52,429 nucleotides of DNA from positions 1 through 52,429 of the forward strand of contig JAAVYA010000048.1 of NCBI GenBank assembly GCA_022790855.1. Reading direction: 5' to 3'. The stretch is from Lachnospiraceae bacterium. GTDB taxonomy: Bacteria; Bacillota; Clostridia; Lachnospirales; Lachnospiraceae. The notes under the pieces were generated by a model. That model was not told the DNA's origin, did not search any database, and saw only the letters and a program-made list of their open reading frames with translations. Below are positions 27,001 to 35,841 of this stretch, piece by piece (position 1 is the first letter of the stretch; every line of letters begins with the position of its first letter). Made by a program: the position numbers and the translations under genes.

Positions 27001-27651
27001 TTTCAGATAAATCCTGGCCTTCTCCGACTGGCGCTCCAGCGGTCCTAATTGTTTTTCCAATTCTGCAAGGATATCATTGACCCGCACCAAGTTCTGCCGT
27101 TCATTCTCCAGCTTTTTCTGGGCGGTGGCCTTTCGCCGTTTGTATTTTACAATACCTGCCGCCTCGTCAAAAAGTTCCCGCCGCTCCTCTGGCTTACCAC
27201 TTAAGATCTTTTCAATCTGGCCCTGGCCGATGATCGAGTAACCCTCTTTTCCAATTCCCGTATCGTAGAACAGCTCGTTCACATCCTTCAGGCGGCAGGG
27301 CGTACCGTTCATCAAATATTCGCTTTCCCCGGAGCGGTATACACGCCTGGCAATGGTGACTTCTTCATAATCCAGGCCAAGGGCATGGTCCCCGTTGTCT
27401 AAAGTAATAGCCACATAGGCATAGCTTAGGGGCTTCCGGTTCTCGGTTCCTGCAAAAATCACGTCCTGCATACTGGCTCCCCGAAGCTGTTTGGCCCGCT
27501 GTTCCCCCAGCACCCAGCGGACGGCGTCCGCCACATTGCTTTTGCCGCTGCCGTTGGGCCCTACAATGCCGGTAATCCCATTGTGAAATTCAAACAGGAT
27601 CTTATTGGCAAAGGATTTAAACCCGTGCACCTCAATACTTTTTAAATACAT
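24091..27651 (-). CDS. smc: Chromosome condensation protein SMC
   Basis: A 1186-residue SMC ATPase that shapes and segregates the chromosome as a dimer with ScpA and ScpB. Walker A is [20 protein letters not shown] near residue 33. Two long coiled coils (about 170-500 and 670-1010) flank a hinge that shows [10 protein letters not shown] near 520 and GGSMTGGAF near 655. The signature is [17 protein letters not shown] near 1090 and Walker B is [12 protein letters not shown] near 1115. Full length for the family. Its ATG directly follows the rnc stop and shares its transcript. Confidence 0.97.
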   Translation of the reverse strand: MYLKSIEVHGFKSFANKILFEFHNGITGIVGPNGSGKSNVADAVRWVLGEQRAKQLRGASMQDVIFAGTENRKPLSYAYVAITLDNGDHALGLDYEEVTIARRVYRSGESEYLMNGTPCRLKDVNELFYDTGIGKEGYSIIGQGQIEKILSGKPEERRELFDEAAGIVKYKRRKATAQKKLENERQNLVRVNDILAELEKQLGPLERQSEKARIYLKKKEELKTYEVNLFLTEIQEVQQQLQALEEKTAIAGEDYRKAKESFEGIKEQYEKTEQDMGRMEEAMEQTRAELGNAGMQKGQLEGQINVLKEQIRGAKQSGEHFKSRKEAMILGQKEREEALASYEKQEQELAAQLQDIGRRQDEVTKRFNQIQSAIAQCQAGMEQGKNEVIELLNQKASTKARMQRYDTMLEQANIRKAQLNKRLVERKSEEEALETALKEARDSLQKIRTRSQALEEEAGELEAKNQGWQQKQQEAREQLEEDTKSFHRDQSRLESMMNIAERYDGYGGSIRRVMETKDKNPGILGVVADLIQVDKQYETAIETALGGSIQNIVTSDEETAKEMIRYLKQNRYGRATFLPLTSVGKRPVSINRQALKEPGVIGLGNELVHAKEQYQGLTAYLLGRTYVVDHIDHGIALARKYQYSLRIVTLEGESLNPGGSMTGGAFKNSGNLLGRKREIEDLKKQVDRRSRAIEEHKQRLGEIQTARELLQEDFERVQKELQEMKLLENTARINAEQAIRQREEHEKGFKGLKEEVAALDSQMAEIRRNKEGIQEEIDQAELREKEIEWENNHYQEVLEKQTAIQEQVQTEVSTVRLEEANISQQAGFVRENADRIRGEIQKLKEELDQVRREESQSQEDIVKKQQEMEELHRTIHNCETTRQELEERLKERQEEKEELSARYKGFFKEREDISQQINQLDKELFRLNSQKEKLTEGMEHQNNYMWEEYELTYHNALKLRNEEYQDISHMKQQIGAVKEEIRGLGDVNVNAIEDFKSLSERYEFMKTQHDDLVTAEKTLLEIIDELDTGMRNQFMEKFAQIRREFDKAFKELFGGGKGTLELVEEEDILECGIRIIAQPPGKKLQNMMQLSGGEKSLTAISLLFAIQNLKPSPFCLLDEIEAALDDSNVGRFAQYLHRLTKNTQFIVITHRRGTMAAADRLYGITMQEKGVSTLVSVNLIEETLEE

Positions 27652-27652
27652 A

Positions 27653-28345
27653 TTATGCCTCCCGGTCCTGTCCCAAACGGATCAGAGCTTGGTAGGCCGC
27701 CTCCTGTTCCGCCCCTTTTTTGGTCCTGCCCTCTCCCTGGCCGATGGAGGATTCTCCCACCAGCACTTCCACCAGATATTTTTTATCATGATCCGGCCCC
27801 GACTCCTCCAAAAGGCGGTAGGAAAGCTCCCCCTTGTGACTTCCCTGCACCATTTCCTGCAGGATAGTCTTGCTATCAAAAAAGAGCTGCTTATGCTCAA
27901 TATCATTCAGCACATATTTATGGATAAACTCTTTTGCACTAGCAAAACCACCATCTAAATAAACCGCTCCGATCACCGCTTCCAGAGCGTCGGACAACAC
28001 GGACTTTCTTTCTCTGCCGCCGGTCATATCCTCGCCTTTTCCAAGCATCAGATATCTCCCCAGCTCCAACTGCCTGGTGCAAAAGGCCAACGTCTGTTCA
28101 CATACCATGCTGGCCCGCATTCTGGTCAGCTCCCCTTCCGGATAATCCGGGTATGTTTCAAATAAAAATTCGCTGGTCACAAGCTCCAGCACCGCATCCC
28201 CCAAAAACTCCAACCGTTCATTGTTGGCGAATTTGCTCATCCGACGCTCGTTGGAATAAGAGCTATGGGTCAAAGCTTGTCTCAATAAGTTCCGATTTCG
28301 GAACCTGTAGCCAATACGTTCCTGAAATTCTTCCTGTCGATTCAT
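27653..28345 (-). CDS. rnc: Ribonuclease III
   Basis: A 230-residue double-strand-specific endonuclease. The catalytic signature NERLEFLGDAVLELVTSEFLF is near residue 42, with the downstream acidic residues in SDALEAVIGAVYLDGG near 118. A dsRNA-binding domain spans about 155-228 (DPKT-type ILQEMVQGSHKGELSYRLLEESGPDH). It processes rRNA and antisense duplexes. The start is preceded by AAGGAGAATTT, and an 11-bp hairpin sits 18 nt upstream in the leader. It is placed after acpP and before smc. Confidence 0.96.
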   Translation of the reverse strand: MNRQEEFQERIGYRFRNRNLLRQALTHSSYSNERRMSKFANNERLEFLGDAVLELVTSEFLFETYPDYPEGELTRMRASMVCEQTLAFCTRQLELGRYLMLGKGEDMTGGRERKSVLSDALEAVIGAVYLDGGFASAKEFIHKYVLNDIEHKQLFFDSKTILQEMVQGSHKGELSYRLLEESGPDHDKKYLVEVLVGESSIGQGEGRTKKGAEQEAAYQALIRLGQDREA

Positions 28346-28362
28346 AAATTCTCCTTATGAAA

Positions 28363-28395
28363 CAATAGAAAGTCCGCGGTGCGTACTTTCTATTG
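28363..28395 (-). ncRNA. Leader stem-loop upstream of rnc
   Basis: A perfect 11-bp stem (CAATAGAAAGT with ACTTTCTATTG) with an 11-nt loop ends 17 nt before the rnc start codon. The bases after it on the minus strand are TTTCATAAGGAG, so it could act as a weak terminator, or as a duplex cut by RNase III itself for autoregulation, as known for rnc leaders in other bacteria. The second role is an inference. Confidence 0.4.
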
Positions 28396-28399
28396 TCAT

Positions 28400-28443
28400 G
28401 AATAAAAAGGATACCGGGAGAATTGCGTCCGCCTTCCTCCCGG
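28400..28443 (-). terminator. Terminator after acpP
   Basis: CCGGGAG pairs with CTCCCGG across a 16-nt loop and is followed by CTTTTT on the minus strand. It lies 44 nt past the acpP stop, so plsX-acpP may end here and rnc-smc-ftsY depend partly on read-through or their own promoter. Confidence 0.65.
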
Positions 28444-28486
28444 CACCCTTCCTCTGGTTCATGTTCCTGTGTCCTTACGGCCTGTT

Positions 28487-28717
28487 TTAATTCAGCGCAT
28501 TCTTGATCTGCTCTACGGCGTCTCCAACGGTTACGATCTTCTCTGCTTCTTCGTTTGCGATCTCCACGTCAAACTCTTCTTCCAGTCCCATGATGATCTG
28601 GAAAATATCAAGGGAATCCGCTCCCAGATCATCCACGAAGGTGGTATCCATCGTAATCTCCTCTTCATCCACATTCAATACTTCAGCAATGATTTTTTTT
28701 AACTTTTCAAATTCCAT
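28487..28717 (-). CDS. acpP: Acyl carrier protein
   Basis: A 76-residue acidic carrier of fatty acid synthesis. The phosphopantetheine serine is in [10 protein letters not shown] near residue 37; the usual hydrophobic residue after DSL is Asp here (DSLD), as in many clostridial carriers. Helix III shows [26 protein letters not shown] precedes the ATG. It follows plsX by 12 nt. Confidence 0.95.
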   Translation of the reverse strand: MEFEKLKKIIAEVLNVDEEEITMDTTFVDDLGADSLDIFQIIMGLEEEFDVEIANEEAEKIVTVGDAVEQIKNALN

Positions 28718-28729
28718 CTGTCTCCCTTT

Positions 28730-29752
28730 CTACTCTTCTTCCTGAGAAGAGGTTCCAATCATTTTTTTGATTCTTTCGTTGATCTGCTGTTCTTTAAACG
28801 TGACGCACTGGATCATGGAATTGGTTATCTCCTGCGCCTTGGCGTTGCCGTGAGTCTTTACCACAAGGCCGTTCAGCCCCAAAAGCGGCGCTCCGCCGTA
28901 CTGGGAGGCGTCAAACGCACTTAGCGTATGCTTTAACGCCGGTTTCACCAATAACGCGCCAATTTTACTCCGCAAAGACCCCATCATGCCCTGCTTCACC
29001 ATTCCTATCATGGTAGCGCCTACACCTTCATATAATTTAAGGATGACATTTCCCACAAACGCTTCGCAGACAATGACGTCCGCCGCTCCATGGGGAATCT
29101 CCCGTGCTTCAATGCTGCCCACAAAATGAATGTCCGGGCAATTCTTTAACAGCGGGAAGGTCTCCTTCACCAATGCATTTCCTTTCTCTTCTTCCGCTCC
29201 GATATTGACAATTGCTACCCGGGGCTTCTTTACTCCCAGAACATGCTCCATATAAATGGAACCCATCCGGGCAAACTGTATCAAGTGAGAGGGCCTGGCG
29301 TCCACATTGGCTCCGCAGTCCACCAAGAGGGATACCCCTTTCTCCGTAGGTATCAACGGCGCCAGGGGCGGTCGTTCCACTCCTTTGATCCTGCCTACAA
29401 TAAGCTGTCCCCCCGCCAATATGGCTCCGGAACTTCCGGCAGATACAAAAGCGTCGGCTTCTCCTTGCTTTATCATATTCATGCCCATCACAATGGATGA
29501 CTTCTTCTTCTTACGGATCGCCATCACCGGCGGTTCCGCCGTCTCAATCACCTCCGGAGCGTCCACAACGGAAATCTGCCCATGGGGATATTGATATTTC
29601 TTCAATTCCTCCCAAACTTCCGTCTCCCGGCCTATGAGAAACACGGAAAGCCCTTTGTTCATCGCGGCAGCATCCACAACGCCCTTCACAACCTCCCTCG
29701 GCGCATTGTCTCCGCCCATGGCGTCCACTGCCACTCTGACCGTATCTTCCAT
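28730..29752 (-). CDS. plsX: Phosphate acyltransferase PlsX
   Basis: A 340-residue enzyme that converts acyl-ACP and phosphate to acyl-phosphate for phosphatidic acid synthesis by PlsY and PlsC. Motifs include VAVDAMGGDNAPREVV near residue 6, SAGSSGAILAGG near 95 and VCEAFVGNVILKLYEG near 220. The ATG at 29752 is preferred because AAAGGAGGATT lies just upstream; a slightly earlier in-frame ATG overlaps that site. It lies beside acpP as in other Firmicutes, although fabD and fabG are absent. Confidence 0.94.
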   Translation of the reverse strand: MEDTVRVAVDAMGGDNAPREVVKGVVDAAAMNKGLSVFLIGRETEVWEELKKYQYPHGQISVVDAPEVIETAEPPVMAIRKKKKSSIVMGMNMIKQGEADAFVSAGSSGAILAGGQLIVGRIKGVERPPLAPLIPTEKGVSLLVDCGANVDARPSHLIQFARMGSIYMEHVLGVKKPRVAIVNIGAEEEKGNALVKETFPLLKNCPDIHFVGSIEAREIPHGAADVIVCEAFVGNVILKLYEGVGATMIGMVKQGMMGSLRSKIGALLVKPALKHTLSAFDASQYGGAPLLGLNGLVVKTHGNAKAQEITNSMIQCVTFKEQQINERIKKMIGTSSQEEE

Positions 29753-29795
29753 GAAAAATCCTCCTTTTTTTGCCATACGGCAATGCCTATATCAA

Positions 29796-29824
29796 AATAT
29801 ACTATATGTGGCAGAAGAAATCAA
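29796..29824 (-). promoter_or_regulatory. Sigma-A promoter of plsX-acpP
   Basis: TTGATT (29824-29819) and TATATT (29801-29796) are 17 nt apart on the minus strand, 44 nt before the plsX start. A small hairpin (TTGCC with GGCAA) lies in the leader. Confidence 0.65.
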
Positions 29825-29857
29825 TATCTATATTTTAAAAGTTGCGGTTGCCTGGAT

Positions 29858-30889
29858 TCACAGCAGATACGCCCGTAACAGCTTCAAGGTATTTTCCACC
29901 CCGTCCAGATGGCTGCGTTCATACCCATGGGAAGCATAGACTCCCGGGCCGATCAGCCCATGGCGCACATCATATCCCGCCGTAAGGGCTGCATCCGCAT
30001 CCGACCCATACCTGGGATAAATATCCACTGCAAAATCCGCTCCGCCTTTTTTCGCTGCCCGTATCAAATCCGACACCACATCATATGTATAAGGGCCGCC
30101 GCTGTCTTTGGCGCAAATGGACACCTGATGTTCCGTACATCTTAAGCCTTCTCCCACACATCCCATATCCACAGCCAAAATCTCGGTGGTTCCCTCCGGC
30201 ACGGTTCCGCAGGCGCCGTGTCCTACTTCTTCATAGACAGAAATATGCTGGTAGATGTGCCTTGCAGGGATACGTCCCTCTTCCTTTAAAAACTTCGCAA
30301 ATCCCAGAAAAATCCCCACACTTAGCTTATCATCCAAAAAGCGGCTCTTGATATAACCGGATCCGGTTACCCTGGTCCTTGGTTCAAAGGCCACAATGTC
30401 CCCGGTCATGATCCCTAAGTCTTCCGTCTCTTTTCGGGAGGAGGTTTTTTCGTCAATCACCACTTCCATTTGTTCAAAGCTGCGTTTGATCTTATTCAAC
30501 TCTTCATTCACATGGATGGAAGCGTTATTCATTTGAAGCGTCCCTTCATAAATATTCCCTGCCCGGGTAATAATACGGCAGTTTTCTGCTTCTCCGTTAT
30601 TGGGATTCATCCCTCCTAAGGGAGATAACCGAAGGCGCCCGTTTTCCTTCACCTGAGCCACCATAGCGCCCAACGTATCCAGATGGGCTTCCAGCAAAAC
30701 GGCGTTCTCCCTGTCCTTTCCTCCCAAATCCACCAGGATGCCGCCTTTTTTTGTTTTCACAGGGCAATATCCCAGTTTTTTATATTCTTCCATTACAAAA
30801 TCAGCCGCATTCCTTGTATACCCCACAGGGCTGTCCACATTCAGTATATTCTTTGTCTCTTCCACACAATAGGATACGTACTTTTTCAT
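29858..30889 (-). CDS. M42 family aminopeptidase
   Basis: A 343-residue metallopeptidase of family M42 (glutamyl/deblocking aminopeptidase type). Metal ligands and catalytic residues appear in EAHLDTLGAM near residue 66, SRFLDDKLSVG near 183, SVYEEVGHG near 213, DMGCVGE near 235 and SHGYERSH near 323. Relatives form large dodecameric shells in the cytoplasm and trim short peptides. It could finish peptides delivered by the Opp importer. Between its start and pgeF lies 65 nt without a recognisable promoter. Confidence 0.9.
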   Translation of the reverse strand: MKKYVSYCVEETKNILNVDSPVGYTRNAADFVMEEYKKLGYCPVKTKKGGILVDLGGKDRENAVLLEAHLDTLGAMVAQVKENGRLRLSPLGGMNPNNGEAENCRIITRAGNIYEGTLQMNNASIHVNEELNKIKRSFEQMEVVIDEKTSSRKETEDLGIMTGDIVAFEPRTRVTGSGYIKSRFLDDKLSVGIFLGFAKFLKEEGRIPARHIYQHISVYEEVGHGACGTVPEGTTEILAVDMGCVGEGLRCTEHQVSICAKDSGGPYTYDVVSDLIRAAKKGGADFAVDIYPRYGSDADAALTAGYDVRHGLIGPGVYASHGYERSHLDGVENTLKLLRAYLL

Positions 30890-30954
30890 GTTCTAATTCC
30901 TCCCGTCAGTGCATCTGCCGCATCTTACCCTCATTGTACAAGGGGACTATGATA

Positions 30955-31833
30955 TTAAAAAATATTGCTTTCCTCCGCCTGCTTCAGCATGAAAAATGCT
31001 CCCAGATTCCCTCGTTTTCCCCCGGAAGCCCGATGAGAAAATAATAGTTTATGGTTGCAGCAGGTACACAGCCCCGCCGTAGCTATATGTTCCCGCTTTA
31101 CCCCGGCTTCTTCCAGTACCGCCTCATTGGCCTTCCATAAATCCAACTGGTATCTTCCCCGGGCATTTTCCACATAAAACTCCCTGGCTCCAGGCCCAAA
31201 TTCCTGCGAAAACGCCTGAATGACGTCCTGGCTGACTTCATAGCAGTCCTGACAGATGGATGGGCCGATCACACAAAGAGTATCCTTTGGCCTTGTCTGA
31301 TACTCCCTCTCCATGGCTTTCAGGGTCTCTCTTCCCATTCTGCCCACGGTCCCCCGCCAGCCGGAATGGGACAGTCCAATAGCCTTATGAACCGGATCCA
31401 AAAAATAAAGCGGCACACAGTCCGCATAAAAGGTTGACAGCACAAGTCCCGGCTCGTTGGTGATCAGCCCGTCTACATCTTTCAAGCAATCCTCTCTGGT
31501 AATTCCACACCCCGCGTCCTCTTTGCCCACTTTTCTCACATTGGTGGTATGGGTCTGATGGGAGAGCACAAATCGGTCCGTCGTAACGCCCAGAGCCTCT
31601 GCCACCCGCTGAAAATTCTGTTCCACAGCCTTTGGATCGTCTCCCCGGGTAAAACTCAGATTCAGGGAAGCGCACACCCCCTGGCTTACGCCTCCCTGTC
31701 GGGTGGTAAAACAATGCGTTATCAGTCCCGTTTCCTCCAACAAAGGAAAATATAGCAGAGGAAGCGTTCCTTCCCTTAAGCGGACCTCTCTTTCTTCTAC
31801 CGTCCCCTTGCCTTGGTTTCTTATAAATTCCAT
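30955..31833 (-). CDS. pgeF: Peptidoglycan editing factor PgeF (YfiH/laccase domain)
   Basis: A 292-residue protein of the Cu-oxidase_4/DUF152 family. The metal-binding residues are in LSHQTHTTNV near residue 98, FYADCVPLYFLD near 140 and GLSHSGWRGTVGRM near 156. Members remove wrongly placed amino acids from UDP-MurNAc and also show purine-nucleoside phosphorylase activity. AAAGAGGGATT precedes the ATG. It lies 12 nt after yraN. Confidence 0.88.
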   Translation of the reverse strand: MEFIRNQGKGTVEEREVRLREGTLPLLYFPLLEETGLITHCFTTRQGGVSQGVCASLNLSFTRGDDPKAVEQNFQRVAEALGVTTDRFVLSHQTHTTNVRKVGKEDAGCGITREDCLKDVDGLITNEPGLVLSTFYADCVPLYFLDPVHKAIGLSHSGWRGTVGRMGRETLKAMEREYQTRPKDTLCVIGPSICQDCYEVSQDVIQAFSQEFGPGAREFYVENARGRYQLDLWKANEAVLEEAGVKREHIATAGLCTCCNHKLLFSHRASGGKRGNLGAFFMLKQAEESNIF

Positions 31834-31845
31834 AAAATCCCTCTT

Positions 31846-32202
31846 TTAAAATGCATTTTCCACATGTATGATTTCATCTTTCAACATTCCCACCACATCA
31901 AAGCGGCAGGCCGTCTCTTCTTTTGGCCCGTTCTCCCGTAAATACCAGCGGGCCGCGCCTTTTATTCTCCGCTGCTTTCTTGTATCCACTGTCTCCAGAG
32001 GGTGCCCGTACCTGCTGTCCGCCCGGTATTTTACTTCCACAAACACCAGATACTCCCCATCCCTGGCAATCAGATCGATCTCCCCTTGGGGGGAATAATA
32101 ATTCCTTTTTAGAATCTCATATCCTTTTTTCTGCAAAAACGCGGCCGCCAGACGTTCATAGGCAGCGCCCTTTTTTCTGCTTTGCTCCAATATTCTTTTC
32201 AA
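31846..32202 (-). CDS. YraN/UPF0102 endonuclease-like protein
   Basis: A 118-residue protein with the PD-(D/E)XK core GEIDLIARDGEYLVFVEVKYR near residues 38-60 and a start KRILEQSRKKGAAYERLAAAFL typical of UPF0102. The biochemical role is unsettled; homologs are related to Holliday junction resolvases. The start is a TTG at 32202 that overlaps the ylqH stop (TTGA), the arrangement seen with rnhB in many bacteria. Confidence 0.88.
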   Translation of the reverse strand: MKRILEQSRKKGAAYERLAAAFLQKKGYEILKRNYYSPQGEIDLIARDGEYLVFVEVKYRADSRYGHPLETVDTRKQRRIKGAARWYLRENGPKEETACRFDVVGMLKDEIIHVENAF

Positions 32203-32489
32203 CGCCCTAATTTCTCCCGCAATTTATCCATACGGTCTACAAATACCAGAATCTCCGCCACAACCTCATATAACTCCGGCGGGATGGTATCCCCAATCTC
32301 CAGCTTCGATAAGGTAGCCGCCAGCTTCTCATCCTTGTGCAGCGGAATGTCCGATTCCTTGGCTTTGTCAATAATCTTTTGGGCCAGCTCGCCTTTCCCC
32401 GCCGCAATGATCCGGGGGGCCTCATCCCCGGGATTATATCCCAGGGCAACCGCCGTCTTATTTCTTACTTGTTCTTCCTTTTTTTCCAT
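32199..32489 (-). CDS. ylqH: FlhB C-terminal-domain protein (YlqH-like)
   Basis: A 96-residue protein equal to the cytoplasmic C-terminal domain of type III export proteins FlhB/EscU: ALGYNPGDEAPRIIAAGKGELAQKII. In FlhB the autocleavage site is NPTH; here it is NPGD, so self-cleavage is not expected. No membrane domain is present. It occurs in this operon position in Bacillus (ylqH) also, next to a FliK-like gene. Its role outside flagella is unknown. Confidence 0.85.
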   Translation of the reverse strand: MEKKEEQVRNKTAVALGYNPGDEAPRIIAAGKGELAQKIIDKAKESDIPLHKDEKLAATLSKLEIGDTIPPELYEVVAEILVFVDRMDKLREKLGR

Positions 32490-32502
32490 GATGATGCCTC
32501 TT

Positions 32503-34413
32503 TCACGTCAATACATCAAAGGAGTACCGGGAAAGCTGCCCCACCGGAGCCTCCCGCTCCAAAAAGTCCTCCACAAAATCCATTTCCCGTACCTGCAGCT
32601 CTAACTGTATGCCGCAGTGATATCCCTTCTGTTCCAGCCGTTCTCTCAAATCTTCGATATGCTGCTCCACCAACTTATAAGCGGTATCGTCGGACAAGTA
32701 AAAATTCGCCGTTACCTGTCTTCCCAACATCTTTACCTGTACGTCCGTAGTCCCCAAATGATCCAGCTCCAGGTGAAGAAGGGCAGAAAGCTCCCCGTCC
32801 CTATCCTGCAGCTTTTTTTTATTTGTATACACATACAGGTCGCTGTGGGCATTCTGGCCATGGAGCTTTAGAGGGATCTGCACATAGTTGTACAGTTGAT
32901 TGATCTGGTTCATCATCTCTAAATTTCCCCGCACTTGGTTTACCTGGCGGTTCACTGTTGGAGCATCCTTTCCTGCGTCCTGCAAAAACTGTTCCAGCTT
33001 TGCCATTTGGCGATTCACCCGCTGATATAACTGCTCCACATTTTCTTTCTGGGCCACCTGCTCCGGTTCTAAAAGCCATTGCTCTGACATCACCTGCTTT
33101 AGCAGGCTCTTATATTCCTTCCCCTGAAACAGCTCTTTCCACAGAGAAGCGTCCTTGGACCCAGCCTGGGATAAATTCTCACGTATCAAAGACAGCAGCT
33201 CTTTGGCGCTTACATTAGGATTCAGCTCTCCATCCGTAAAAATCCTGCCCTCCGTCTCCATTCCAGGAATTTGTTTTAATTGCCGTTCTAATCCCTGAAG
33301 TTCCGTCCGGGAAAAAAGTTCCCCTAAAGTTCCCGGCGCTACCGGCTGCTGTGGAGCTGCATCGCCTCCAGGCAATGTCTGGGGCTTTAGGAATGTTCCT
33401 TCTTTGGGCAGGCCCCCGCTCTCCAAAGGATCTTTTCCCGCTGCGGCCTGGGCCGATTCCGGAAGTTCCCCTTCCATTCCAGGAATTCCTGACTCAGGTT
33501 TTGGTCCTCCTCCTTCCAAAACGGCGGATTCCTGCTTCATGGTTCCTTCCGTTCCCAGAAGGGCGTCTCCCTTTTGTATCACAGACTCCTCTGACAGCAT
33601 ACCGTCTGCCCCAGGAAGGCTCCCGCCGCCTAACCCTGACGTACTCTGGTCCGTCCCCGCCCCGGGAGGAACGTTTCCGCCTTCCGTCCATATGCCTTCT
33701 GATTTCCCGGCTTCTTTCGGCAATCCGCTTTCTATCTCCAGGATATCCAAAAGCTGGTTTTGCAGATTCAGAATCCTCTCGGCGTCCGCACCTTCTCCCG
33801 CCAGATCGGGAAGCTGCTCCATGATCTGGGAAAACTTATCTACCAAAGCGTGCTCTCCGGCTTTATAAGCCTCAAACTGCATCACAGATTCTTTGTTTAT
33901 GGCAAACCCCAGCTTCTGCATCTGGATCAGCGTCTGGGGGGACGCCTGTGGATACCGGAGAAGCTGACGGAGCATAGCGTTTAGGCTCTCCCGGTTGATG
34001 GGCATTTGATTCTGCATCATCATATCTACCATATCCAGATTACGCTGGTTCACAGGCATCCCTGCCGCAGACAGGGCCCGCTGCAGCGTTGGATTGTAAA
34101 CGCTTTTTACCGGAACCTGGCGAAGCATGATTTTTCCTTCCTGGTTGGATTTTACCTCAAACAGCACCGGTTCTCCCATACGGACCTGTACCCCGGGTTC
34201 CAACTGGGCGCGAATGCTCTGGCCGTTGGAAAGGCTCATCTGCACAAAACCGTCCTTACTGTCTGTGATCGTTCCTTCAAATACCGTGCCCCTGGGAAGC
34301 TGCTGCATATCCTGGCGGACGCCCCTGGCCCCCTCCGCTTCAGCGCTGTGAACATTTTGCCCCGTCTGTTGATATTGATTTTGATATATGGAGAATCCAT
34401 CGATTTTTGGCAT
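32503..34413 (-). CDS. FliK-like hook-length-control domain protein (YlqG-like)
   Basis: A 636-residue protein. The first 110 residues form a beta-rich stretch (RGTVFEGTITDSKDGFVQMSL). A middle part of about 190 residues (roughly 200-390) is low-complexity, rich in Gly, Pro and Glu. The C-terminal 100 residues resemble Flg_hook (FliK) with DHLGTTDVQVKMLG and the amphipathic end. It is followed within 14 nt by the FlhB-C gene, the natural partner of FliK, so the pair is kept without the rest of a flagellar cluster here. GGAGATGC precedes the ATG. Confidence 0.78.
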   Translation of the reverse strand: MPKIDGFSIYQNQYQQTGQNVHSAEAEGARGVRQDMQQLPRGTVFEGTITDSKDGFVQMSLSNGQSIRAQLEPGVQVRMGEPVLFEVKSNQEGKIMLRQVPVKSVYNPTLQRALSAAGMPVNQRNLDMVDMMMQNQMPINRESLNAMLRQLLRYPQASPQTLIQMQKLGFAINKESVMQFEAYKAGEHALVDKFSQIMEQLPDLAGEGADAERILNLQNQLLDILEIESGLPKEAGKSEGIWTEGGNVPPGAGTDQSTSGLGGGSLPGADGMLSEESVIQKGDALLGTEGTMKQESAVLEGGGPKPESGIPGMEGELPESAQAAAGKDPLESGGLPKEGTFLKPQTLPGGDAAPQQPVAPGTLGELFSRTELQGLERQLKQIPGMETEGRIFTDGELNPNVSAKELLSLIRENLSQAGSKDASLWKELFQGKEYKSLLKQVMSEQWLLEPEQVAQKENVEQLYQRVNRQMAKLEQFLQDAGKDAPTVNRQVNQVRGNLEMMNQINQLYNYVQIPLKLHGQNAHSDLYVYTNKKKLQDRDGELSALLHLELDHLGTTDVQVKMLGRQVTANFYLSDDTAYKLVEQHIEDLRERLEQKGYHCGIQLELQVREMDFVEDFLEREAPVGQLSRYSFDVLT

Positions 34414-34424
34414 GGCTGCATCTC

Positions 34425-35195
34425 CTATGAATTCAAAAATTTTTGGATGAAGCTGGCCCGGTGAATCGGGCAGGCCCCATAGGTCTTCAACGCCTGGATA
34501 TGGTCTTTGGTTCCATATCCCTTATTGGATGCAAACCCGTATTCCGGCATCTCCTTATGGTATTGTTCCATGATCCGGTCCCTGGTTACTTTGGCAATAA
34601 TACTAGCAGCCCCGATGGAAATGCTTTTCGCATCTCCTTTGATAATTGGAACCTGGAGAATGGAAATTCCCGGAATCGTCACTGCATCATTTAATAATAT
34701 ATCGGGCGCTTGGGATAATTTCTGAATCGCTTCTTGCATTGCTTCATAAGTGGCATTTAAAATATTGACTTCATCAATGCGCCGGGGGCTTGCCATGCCA
34801 ACCCCCACGGCCACCGCCTGCTTCAAGATCACGTCATAGAGCTCTTCTCTCTTTTTTTCGCTGAGTTTTTTGGAATCATTGATATACAAAATATCGCAGC
34901 CCCCTGGCAAAATCACGGCTCCGGCTACCACCGGGCCTGCCAGGGGTCCTCTCCCCGCCTCGTCCACGCCGCAGACATATCCAAACGCTCCATATTCCCG
35001 TTCAAAGCTTCCCAGTTCCCAAATCCTTTGACGCTCCGCCTTTAGCTTCTTTACTCGGTTTTCGGCCTGTGCAACCAGCTTTTGTACGCTGGTGCGCCCG
35101 TCCTTTTCATAGGCTGTGATAAAATCAGGCAGCTGCTCGCTGGCCGCTGCCTGTAATTCTTCCCGGATTACTCCGATACTTTTTACTTCTTCCAT
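34425..35195 (-). CDS. rnhB: Ribonuclease HII
   Basis: A 256-residue RNase HII that removes single ribonucleotides from DNA. Catalytic residues are in VDEAGRGPLAGPVVAGA near 79, DSKKLSEKKREELY near 106 and ILNATYEAM near 147-155. An extra N-terminal helix of about 70 residues is present, as in Bacillus RnhB. TAGGAGAAAGT precedes the ATG. Its position between lepB and the FliK-like gene matches Firmicute synteny. Confidence 0.95.
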   Translation of the reverse strand: MEEVKSIGVIREELQAAASEQLPDFITAYEKDGRTSVQKLVAQAENRVKKLKAERQRIWELGSFEREYGAFGYVCGVDEAGRGPLAGPVVAGAVILPGGCDILYINDSKKLSEKKREELYDVILKQAVAVGVGMASPRRIDEVNILNATYEAMQEAIQKLSQAPDILLNDAVTIPGISILQVPIIKGDAKSISIGAASIIAKVTRDRIMEQYHKEMPEYGFASNKGYGTKDHIQALKTYGACPIHRASFIQKFLNS

Positions 35196-35203
35196 ACTTT
35201 CTC

Positions 35204-35782
35204 CTACCTGTGACGTATAAATCCGATTTTGTCGAAGGGATAGATCCGAAGCCAGGCCCTGCCGATGATATCTTCCCGCAAAATATTGCCCACGCTGGGA
35301 TCCCGGCTGTCGCTGCTGGCATTACGGTTATCCCCCATCACAAAGTATTCGTCCTCGCCAAGGGTAATCTCCTGCGCCGCCAAGCCGATATGGTCTTCAT
35401 CTATCACTTCCAGTCCGTAGGATTCCTCCAGCTGTTCCCCATTGATGTAAATGTCGCCCTCCTCATTAATCCAGACCGTCTCGCCCGGCATACCGATGAT
35501 TCGCTTGATATAATAAGTCTTTTCTTCGTATTTGAAAGGGAACACAATAATATCAAACCGCTCCGGTTCCCGAAAGCGGTAAGAAATCTTATCCACCACC
35601 AGATTGTCTCCGTCGCTTAAAGTACTTTCCATAGAGGAACCACTGACCTCCGTGCGCTGGCCCACATAGTGGATCACCAGATAGGTCAGCAAAAGCACAA
35701 TTCCTATGTATAACAGAAAACTCACGACTTCTTTCACTGCTTCCGTCTTCTTGTTCTTTCCTTCCGATAAATTCTCACTCAT
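35204..35782 (-). CDS. lepB: Signal peptidase I (downstream copy)
   Basis: A 192-residue membrane-anchored S26A peptidase with one N-terminal membrane segment (VVSFLLYIGIVLLLTYLVIHY). The nucleophile is in VSGSSMESTL near residue 50, the lysine in YYIKRIIGMPGE near 92, and the final box is GDNRNASSDSRDPSVG near 150. It cleaves signal peptides of exported proteins. GGAAGGAAT precedes the ATG. It is one of two signal peptidases here, sharing an operon with rbgA and rnhB. Confidence 0.94.
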   Translation of the reverse strand: MSENLSEGKNKKTEAVKEVVSFLLYIGIVLLLTYLVIHYVGQRTEVSGSSMESTLSDGDNLVVDKISYRFREPERFDIIVFPFKYEEKTYYIKRIIGMPGETVWINEEGDIYINGEQLEESYGLEVIDEDHIGLAAQEITLGEDEYFVMGDNRNASSDSRDPSVGNILREDIIGRAWLRIYPFDKIGFIRHR

Positions 35783-35841
35783 CCATCTATTCCTTCCCTG
35801 ATTTACGACAGACTTTTCTCATCATCTGATACCCCTCTATT

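Noticed and set aside
27653..28345. Fusion of rnc and smc into one protein
   Set aside because: rnc has its own stop at 27653 and smc begins 1 nt further on in another frame; tight spacing only.
33351..33868. Plus-strand Pro/Ser-rich frames
   Set aside because: They mirror the Gly/Glu/Pro low-complexity middle of the FliK-like protein and have no start signals.
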